Below are positions 43,101 through 52,100 of a stretch of DNA of 64,000 nucleotides, in pieces. The stretch lies in NCBI GenBank assembly GCA_916613615.1, contig OU744720.1:74489338-74553337 (forward strand), in the 5' to 3' direction. Below the pieces are notes generated by a model, which searched no databases, had not been told where the DNA came from, and was given only the letters and a program-made list of their open reading frames with translations. This stretch comes from Steromphala cineraria (lineage: Eukaryota; Mollusca; Gastropoda; Trochida; Trochidae). Position numbers and translations under genes: made by a program. The stretch's first letter is position 1; every line of letters begins with the position of its first letter.

Positions 43101-46100
43101 TGAATTTAGAGAGATATGTATGATTTGCTATAACAAATTGAACTTACATGAATAGCTGATAGCCTTTGTCAATTCACCTACTTGTATTTGAATACGATAA
43201 TTTGAAAATAACAAATTGGTCATTAAGAGGCTCTGTATAAATGACATGGAAAATAAACACAGATACTATTTTATATCAATCAAAGTAAGAATTTAATACT
43301 TTTTGCATAAGTATTCAAACAAAGACAATTGAATACCTGTGATGATGATCTGAATGTCCAGGTGAACTTTATAGTATCAGTTTGTACACGTTTGCTTCAG
43401 GTACTACAACTGGTCCACAGCAGCTCCTATGGTTCTAGCACAGATAGTCTTCCGTCAAGATCTTCCAGAGGTATGTCTCTTCAGCTCTGTCTACAAACTC
43501 ATTGCAAAGACCTATAATATCACAATCCATGAATGTGTAGAAGGGAATTTATTATTGTTCTGATAATCTGAACACTTCAATTAGTTTCTCATAATTGGGT
43601 GATGTCATAGTCTGGTGTCATAGTATTAAAAAAAAAAAGTCAAGGTATTTGGGTATCATTACTTTATAAATAATGTAAAACCTTAGTGACAATCATGATG
43701 AAGTTGATAATGGATATTGTGGAAAATCATTGGTAAGGAACATCTGTATGATACTACTGGATCTCAAACATGAAACATCTTTGGGACATTATTTAGGATA
43801 ATAAATGATAAATTTCTTTCATTCACTACCTCTAAACTTATACGCATTTCCTTGTTTGTTTACAAAACATCTAACAACAATCAATACCTTGATCAAGTCT
43901 AGAACTAGACATGTCAAACTTTTGAGTCGCAGCAGTCGCACGAGCTAGCACGTGCAATAACAAATACACGCCCACAATTCCTCAGCCTAAGAGATCACTT
44001 TCCTTGTTGTTCGCAACTTGACAAGACGTTGCTGTTTTGACTTTGAATATTTCTTACCTTTTGCTACGAAACCTCCCAAGTGTTTCTGTATCCTGATATC
44101 GTGAGATTTATCCATATAATCTTCTCTTCATGTTTGTAATCCTATTTACTCATGTATTTCGCCTTTTTTTCTCGAACGATGTTTGTTCTAAAATGGCGAC
44201 TTTCTTCCACGTGTTTTGAACACGTCACGGAAATTTATCTTGTGTAATTTTTTCGTGTTTGCTTTTTATTATTATATGCCTTATAATACTTATTTAGCCC
44301 TTTCATGCTTAGCTAAATATGTTTTTGGTATTATAATTGCCTCTTTTTATTTCCGTCGGTATTCGGGTTCGGTAAGCCCCGTCTGCTTGTCGACTCACAT
44401 TATCGATTTTTTCTATGGGCGTTGACTGGTGTCGTTTTTTCTCGCCTACAGTGGCTCATTTTATGACGCTTCAATTTTCACATAATGTCTTGTGTTTATA
44501 TATATTTGTTTATATATAACTAATTCTTTTCCCTTTTTTTTGTGGAATTCTATGTACGGGAATTTCACATTACTCTATAATTATATTTCTATATATTTAT
44601 ATATTTATATATATATTTATATATATTAATTCATCACTTCCTCTATATATATTTATTGATATATATAACCAACTATTTTTCTTTATGTGAATTTCTATGT
44701 ACGGGAATTTCACATTAATCCATACTTATATATGCATATATATAATTTATCACGTCCTCTATATTTATTTATTGGACAGTGTGTTGATATTTTCTGTGTG
44801 TTAATGAATTTTCCTTAACTGTTCACAGTATCATGAATAACTCCAAGAAGTGTGTGGGCTGCAGCAAGTTTATGTCGGTACTGGACCCTCATCTCTACTG
44901 CCCACGTTGCTACGGTGTGAACTGCACCTTTGACCGGACTTGCGAGTTTTGTGACAGTCTGGACCAGCCAGCCTTCGACGCCTACATCGCCTCCCGTAAG
45001 AGAAGCCTTGCCAAGGTCTCGTCCAAGTCGTCTACCGTCTCTGTTCCCCCTGGTCAGGGCGACCTAGCAGCGGATCTGGCTGAATTCCGGAGGATGGCTG
45101 CGACCATGATGCCCCTGATGACCAAACTTATGGGCTTCGCGGACGACGCTGAGAGTTCTGAGGGTCAAAGGCTTCCCCCGTCGCCAGGGCGAGACTCAGT
45201 CTCCCACATAACTGGTCGGCGGGGGGGGTGAAGAGAAGCATGAAGAGGACGTTATTTCCATCGACGCCCCTTCAGCCATCGACTCGGGCCTCCCTACTCC
45301 GTCTTCCAGGGACCCTAGACTCTTGAAGAAGGCCAAGGGCAAGCTCCCCAGATCTGCTACGATTCCACGACAGGACCAGGCAGACATCGGCACGGCCTCT
45401 ACAGGGACCCGTAAGACCAAGAAGACGAACCGTGCGGTTCCTCCCAACGGTTCCGCTCCATCCACGCCGGCACCCAACAGCAGTATTGTCCAGTACTCCG
45501 GCTCCTCCTCTTCCTCGTCCCGTACGGACCGGCGGTCCGCGCGGAAGGACCAGCAGGATGTGGACCCACAGGCTTCCATGGAACCGCAGGACGTATCAGA
45601 CCCGCACGGATCTAGCGAGCCTCAACGTTCCGGTGATCCCCAGCGCATCGTGGATCCCCAACGGGACGTCCACCGCAAGCAGGTCAACCACACTCCATCG
45701 GACAGCCAGCGCTCGGTGCCCCTTCAGCAGTCCAAAAGGAAGTCGACAGATCCTCCGGAGATCTCCTTCTACGGGTCTCAACCAGAGCCTGCACAAAAGA
45801 AGTCGAAGAAAGTGGTCTCAGAAGAATCTTCCTTTCCGACGTTGGGCTGGTATGATAAGATCGACGAGGTGTACCGCCACTTTCCGGACCTCGTACGGCC
45901 CCCAGCGCCATCACAGCCTATTCACAATGACATTAGCAGGGGGGCACCCAAGGTGAAGGACACTCCAGCGAACTCTCTTCCACCTCCCGACTCTTCGGCT
46001 CAGCTAGCGGCTCAACTCTCGGACAGGGTCGGTTCTCTGGCCTTTGATAAACAGCCAGCCCGGAGCTCCTTTTACAGGGCGTTTCCCTACAAGACTCATA

Positions 46101-49100
46101 GTGCGAAGTTTGCCAGTACTGAGGAGACCCTTTTGGACGATAACTTCAGATACCTGATGGGCAAAGGCACACCCTCTGACCAGATTAATGTGCACGATTC
46201 CCGCCTGAGGGAAGTGGAGACGTCGGTCCATAAAGCTATGCAGACCTCCTCCTACATCCATTGGTTCGCCGCCACCGCAGCCAGACAGTTCCCTATCATC
46301 CCGGATTCGGCGGAACCCACTGGCTCCACCTCGGTTCCGTTTTCATCTCTGGCCACTGCGTTCGCCTTCTTCGACTCCCTAGGAGATGCAGTTCTCGATC
46401 TGGACAGACACCTGCTATGGATCCAGTCTCAGCTCACTCTCCTTCGACGGTCTGCTTACGTGAAGCAGCTACCCCAGAATACAGATCCTAAGATTAAGGA
46501 GATGTTGTACCAGGCTCCTCTGTTCGGAGGCACTCTCTTTGGCGACTCAGTGACCAAGGCCTTAGAACGCAAGGACAAGGAGATGGAAAGAAAAAAGAAT
46601 GAAGATATCCATAATCTTGTCCTGTCTGCTTCTCCCAGAAGGAGACAGTCTCCCAGGAACAAGCCGTCCACTCCGTCCAGGAAACAAGGGTACCAAAAGA
46701 ACCAGGGACCCTCTACGCCCAAGAGGAACTCTGACAAGTTCCCACGCTACGACAAGTTCTCGACTCCCGGCAAGAGTGGTGGCCGAGGCCGAGGCAGAGG
46801 CCAGCAGCGGGTTTGACCACCCAACACCCGTTCCCATCCAGTCATCAACCCTTGCCCGCCTCCCGATCTTCCCTTTGAATGTAGTTCCTGGTCAGGTCGG
46901 AGGTCGTCTTCAACAATTTGCCATCAATTGGCCAATTGTTTCAGACGACCCCTGGATCCTGTCTGTAGTCTCCCAGGGCTACCGGCTGATTTTCGATTCG
47001 CTTCCCCCGACGACCTTCATCCCAGAGGGGCCCCGTTTTCATCTTTCTGGTCGTCCTTTGGTGGCAGCAGAGGACGCAATTCAGAAGCTTTTGCTGAAGG
47101 AGGCAGTTATAGAACTGGATCCGGCCACGGTTTCCCGCGGGTTCTATTCTCCAGTTTTTCTGGTTCCGAAGAAGGACACGGACGAATTGCGGATGATTAT
47201 AGATCTGAAGATTTTGAACCGGAACTTCCTGCAGAGACCTCCGCACTTCAGGATGGAGTCGATACCGGCGCTGAAACTGGCTCTAAGACCAGCGGACTGG
47301 ATGGTCTCGTTAGACCTCAGGGATGCGTATCTCCACGTCCCGATTCACCCAGCGTCCCAGAGGTATCTTCGCTTTGCTCTCAACGGCAGGTTGTTCCAGT
47401 TCAGGGTTCTTCCATTCGGGATCTCGATAGCACCTTGGCTTTTCACACGCATCACAGCTCCGGTTCTGAGTTTTCTTCACTCCAGGTCCATCAGGATTCA
47501 CGGGTACCTGGACGACTTCCTCTTACCAGACCAGTCTCATCGCGGTCTGGAGACGAACAGAGACCTTGCCGTTTTTATCTTGGAGCATCTGGGTTTCATC
47601 GTCCATCCAGAGAAGTCAGACTTCACTCCGTCCCAGAGAGTGAAGTATATCGGAGCCATTTTCGACACGGGGATCTCGAAGGTTCTTCCGCCGGGGGACA
47701 GGGTCACGGTAGCTCGGAATTTGATCCGTTCCATGTCTCAGTCTCCACAAACCTTAAGGCAATGGATGTCCCTGTTGGGCAAGCTCACGAGCATGCAGGA
47801 TTTGACCAACAGGGGGAGGCTGAGGCTCCGTCACTTTCAGTTTTGGATCAACTCCGTCAGATCGCTCGAGCTTTCGACTCTTTGTTATCCTCCTCCAGAG
47901 ATTCTCCACTCGCTTCGTTGGTGGCTTCAAGACCAGAACGTTCTGCAGGGTGTTCAGTTGGTCCCTTTCGTGCAGGATGTTCTGCTGGTGACGGACGCGT
48001 CAAGTGTCGGTTGGGGGGCTCACCTCATGGACCAGATGATTCAGGGATCTTGGTCTCTGGAAGAAGCTCCTCTTCACATCAACCAGCTGGAACTGTTAGC
48101 CGTTCTGAAGTCTCTTCAGTTCTGGCAGGACCAGCTGAAGGGAAAGAAGCTGATGTTGGCCTCAGACAACACCACGGTAGTGGCTTACGTCAATCGCCAG
48201 GGAGGCACTCGATCAAAGGGATTGCTAGACCTCTGTCTTCAACTGTTCGACTGGATCGACAGGAACGGCTGTCAACTCAGAGCCAGACACATTCCAGGCC
48301 ATCTGAATGTTCTGGCAGACAGTCTGTCTCGTCCGAACCAGATCCAGTCAACAGAATGGACTCTGCATCCCACCTCCTTCAAGATGGTCTCAGACTTGTG
48401 GGAATCCCCGATGATAGACCTGTTTGCGACCAGACTCAACACACAGCTCCCGGTCTACGTCAGTCCAGTTCCGGACCCTCAGGCCTTCGCCATAGACGCA
48501 ATGTCGATCAGCTGGGACGGTCTCCATGCTTACGCCTTCCCTCCGCCAGCATTGATTCCAGCAGTATTGGAGAAGGCGAGACGTCACAGCTGCATCATAA
48601 TTCTGATTGCTCCAGCGTGGCCCAATCGTCCTTGGTTTCCGGATCTGTTGACGGCGTCAACTCATCCGCCGGTGCAACTGCCAGTCTTTCCAACGTTACT
48701 AAGACAGCCAAGGTCCGACAGGTTTCATCAAAATCCCGAGTCTCTTTGTCTTCACGCTTGGAGGTTATCCAGCGTAATCTCAGGAGTAGTGGCTTCTCCC
48801 AAGAAGTTGCAGAAGCTGTCCGCGGAGGGCTCAGAGCTTCTACCTCTGCCCTCTATGATTGCAGATACAGCAAATTCACCGAGTGGAAGCAGCAATTCCA
48901 GCCTGATGCTGCTATCTCCATTCCGCTCGTCGCTGAGTTCTTGCTCTTTCTAAGGAAAGAGAAGAAGTTGAAGGCTGGGACGATTGATGGCTACAAGTCA
49001 GCTTTGACATCTGCCTTGGCTTTACAAGGAGTCGACTTGGCCAGAGACCAGACCATTCATCGCTTGGCTAGATCGTTCCAGTTAGATGATCTGAAATCTC

Positions 49101-52100
49101 CTAAGTTTCAGCTCAAGTGGAATTTGTCGGTGGTCCTTTCAGCTCTACTCGCAGATCCGTTTGAGCCTATTAAAGACGTTTCCCTGCAGTTTTTATCCTG
49201 GAAGACAGCTTTCCTCTTGGCGCTGGCTTCTGCAAGCAGGGTTTCGGAGCTTCATGCTTTGGACCATTCCACCATGACGCACTCTAAGAACTGGCAGTCT
49301 GTATCCCTAACGACCCTTCCCGGTTTCGTAGCCAAAAACCAGAAGTCCATTGCTGGGCCATTGGGAAGAAGATGCTTCTCTGTTCCGGCTCTGTCCGCTG
49401 CTATTTCGGACGGCATGGAAAAGGATCTTCTTCTCTGTCCAGTTCGAGCCCTGAGGGAGTACGTGAACAGAACCAAGTCCTTTAGAAGGGGTAGGCATAG
49501 ATTGTTCCTTCCATGTCTCCCTACTTCTGACAAGGACATTACCAAGAATACCGTTTCAGCTTGGCTGAAGAAGACGATTAAGGCAGCTTACCATAAATCT
49601 GCGTCCACTCCGCCGATTTATGGTAAGGTGTCTTCACATGAGATAAGAGCCTGGGCTACGTCAGCCCCCCTCTGGCACTCTGCCTCGGTCGAGGATGTCA
49701 TCTCTGCTGGTTATTGGGCCTCCTCTACTACCTTCTCCACCTTCTACCTCAGGGATGTCCAGTCAGATCTCCAGGGCCTTCACCAACTGGGACCGTTCGT
49801 CGCAGCCGGTGCAGTCCAGACATCCAAGCAGTAGTATAGGTAATTACAACTCTTATTTGAAGAGGTTGTAAGGACGGAGTTCCTCCTTTTCGCTGAGAAA
49901 TCCTATGTTGGCCTCGGCAGTTAACGGTTGTAAATCCACGACTGTCCAGGCCAGCCTACCATTACTTGGTTTAGCAGGAACTTCGTTCTTGTGACCTCGG
50001 TTTTTGGTTAAAGGCATGATCTCTTTTTGAGTCACAGCATCGCTAGCTGATCTCCTACCCTCCGCCGATCTGTGGGAATCTGCGTATAAGTTTAGAGGTA
50101 GTGAATGAAAGAAATTTAACAAAATTACAAGTATTTTGTATATTTTTGAATGATACCTACCTCTAAACTTATAGTTTGTAACCCGCCCGGACCTCCCCAC
50201 GGAACGGATACCAGCTTTTCGGGTTGCATTCTACAAGGAAAGTGATCTCTTAGGCTGAGGAATTGTGGGCGTGTATTTGTTATTGCACGTGCTAGCTCGT
50301 GCGACTGCTGCGACTCAAAAGTTTGACATGTCTAGTTCTAGACTTGATCAAGGTATTGATTGTTGTTAGATGTTTTGTAAACAAACAAGGAAATGCGTAT
50401 AAGTTTAGAGGTAGGTATCATTCAAAAATATACAAAATACTTGTAATTTTGTTAATTTTGATTCTGTTGGTCTCAAGTCAGATCTGGTCATGTCATTTTG
50501 ATACCATTTCTTGATGCTATTAAACCTTACTGACTTAATCAAAATCAAACATCTGTTGACAGTTTTTGATGACAAATTATGATTTTGTAAATTGTAGATG
50601 GCAAGCCAGACCCTAATCAAGGAACACATGCCAAAGAAGGAGAAGAAGAAGGGGTACTCCTGGTTCTCATGGCGACGAGGGGACACGAATGCCCCGCCCA
50701 CTTCCAGCACCTCAGAGCTACATGTAGACACTTCTTCAACCAAGTCTGTGAGTATTCTGCTTGAACTTAAATTGTTGGCATTCTACTTATTGTTTTATCA
50801 TCCATAGAATCCCGACAATTTATGGATACAACCTTTGGGTTACTTGAGACTTACTCCTCTAAACCTATAAAGTTGTCATCCTACTCATGTTTGCATGCTC
50901 CTCGAAATATAGTCAAAACTTTTACAAATATAAGGCTTATGTCTATCCTGAGATTAATCTGATATTATCAAAATATATATTGTTCACCAGGATGAGTCCC
51001 TGGCAAGTTAAGTTAATGTCAGCTGTAAAAGTTAAACTTCTAACGGCTATACATGTTAGGATTTTATCTATCAATGAATCAATTTGATACTATGATTCAC
51101 CTTATTATGTTCTAGAGAATGAGTCTAAGGCAAATGATGTCAGTGTTAAATGTTGAACCCCTAATGCAGGAAGTGTATGTATATTTCAGAACCTGAGTGA
51201 CATAGGGAGTCCCCCTACGAGTCCTCCCCCCAGTCTCACCAGCACTCCTCGCAAAGTCAAGAAGAGGAGACAGGATGGGTAGGTGCACCATATTTTACCT
51301 TTTTTTCAATTTGTTAAATCTGAATAGCTATACTTGTATCTAGTCTTAAAGTCGTGGTAAGAGAATATATGAATCTTGCTCTGGTAAATGAATTCCCATT
51401 ATGCAAGTCTTGTATGTTGAGAAGTTCTATTTCTTATTTGTATCAAAATTAGGATAGAGGGTACTTGAAGATTAGGTAAAAAGGATTTCTAACCTTCTAA
51501 ATACCCATCAATGAAGTCGTATATTATGTTGTTTTACCATTATAATTTAAGAATGTGAAGCCTGAAAAGATATCTCTTAATTAATTTGAAACAAGAATTT
51601 AAGATCCCAGCAGTTTTATGTGGAAACCATGTCCATTTTCAAAAACAATGTAACAAATTTGTATCAAAAATTTGATTACAGACAAGAAGAGCAGCACACA
51701 TCAAGTGAAGCAGAAACAGACCACTCGGAGAAGGAGCACCTCAGCAGTCCCAAGTCCAGCAGTGCTGGTCCTAGCAGTCCCACGATGCCCAGGAGTGTTG
51801 GCCACGTCAGCTCCAAGAGTCGGAGTCTGGAGCCCGGCAGTCCTAGATCAGGGAGTGTTAGTCCCAGTCCGCGCAGTGTCAAGAGTGACAGTCACAAGAG
51901 TGATAGTGTGTCCAGCGTCAAGAGTGACGTTGTGATAGATATGGACGCAAAGGGAGAGGGTGATGTGAGAGGCAAGTCAGATCATGAAGAGGAGGATCCT
52001 ATCAAGTTTAAGAAGACTCTCAGGCTATCATCTGAACAAATTGTAAGTAAATTGTTTGAAGTTGTGAAACGTAAATATTGACACAATTTAATGGATGTTC

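Larger units (their letters stand above)
43809..50455 (+). mobile_element. DIRS-type tyrosine-recombinase retrotransposon
   Basis: A 6.65-kb element inside lipin intron 7, same orientation as the gene. Left inverted repeat (43826-44007) and right inverted repeat (50233-50415) look identical over about 180 bp. The outermost bases differ: about 17 bp on the left and about 40 bp on the right. An internal complementary region at 50082-50172 joins the inverse complements of both outer ends, the hallmark of DIRS. Comparing the three junctions puts TAA (43809-43811 and 50453-50455) at the crossover. The coding order is ORF1 (Cys-rich, gag-like), RT/RNase H, then tyrosine recombinase overlapping RT. 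RT and recombinase frames are open; ORF1 changes frame at a G run. Base composition is far more GC-rich than the host intron. Confidence 0.93.

Noticed and set aside
44833..50455. Possible Ngaro or Gypsy element instead of DIRS
   Set aside because: Inverted (not direct) terminal repeats, an internal complementary region and a tyrosine recombinase fit DIRS. No DDE integrase or protease is present.
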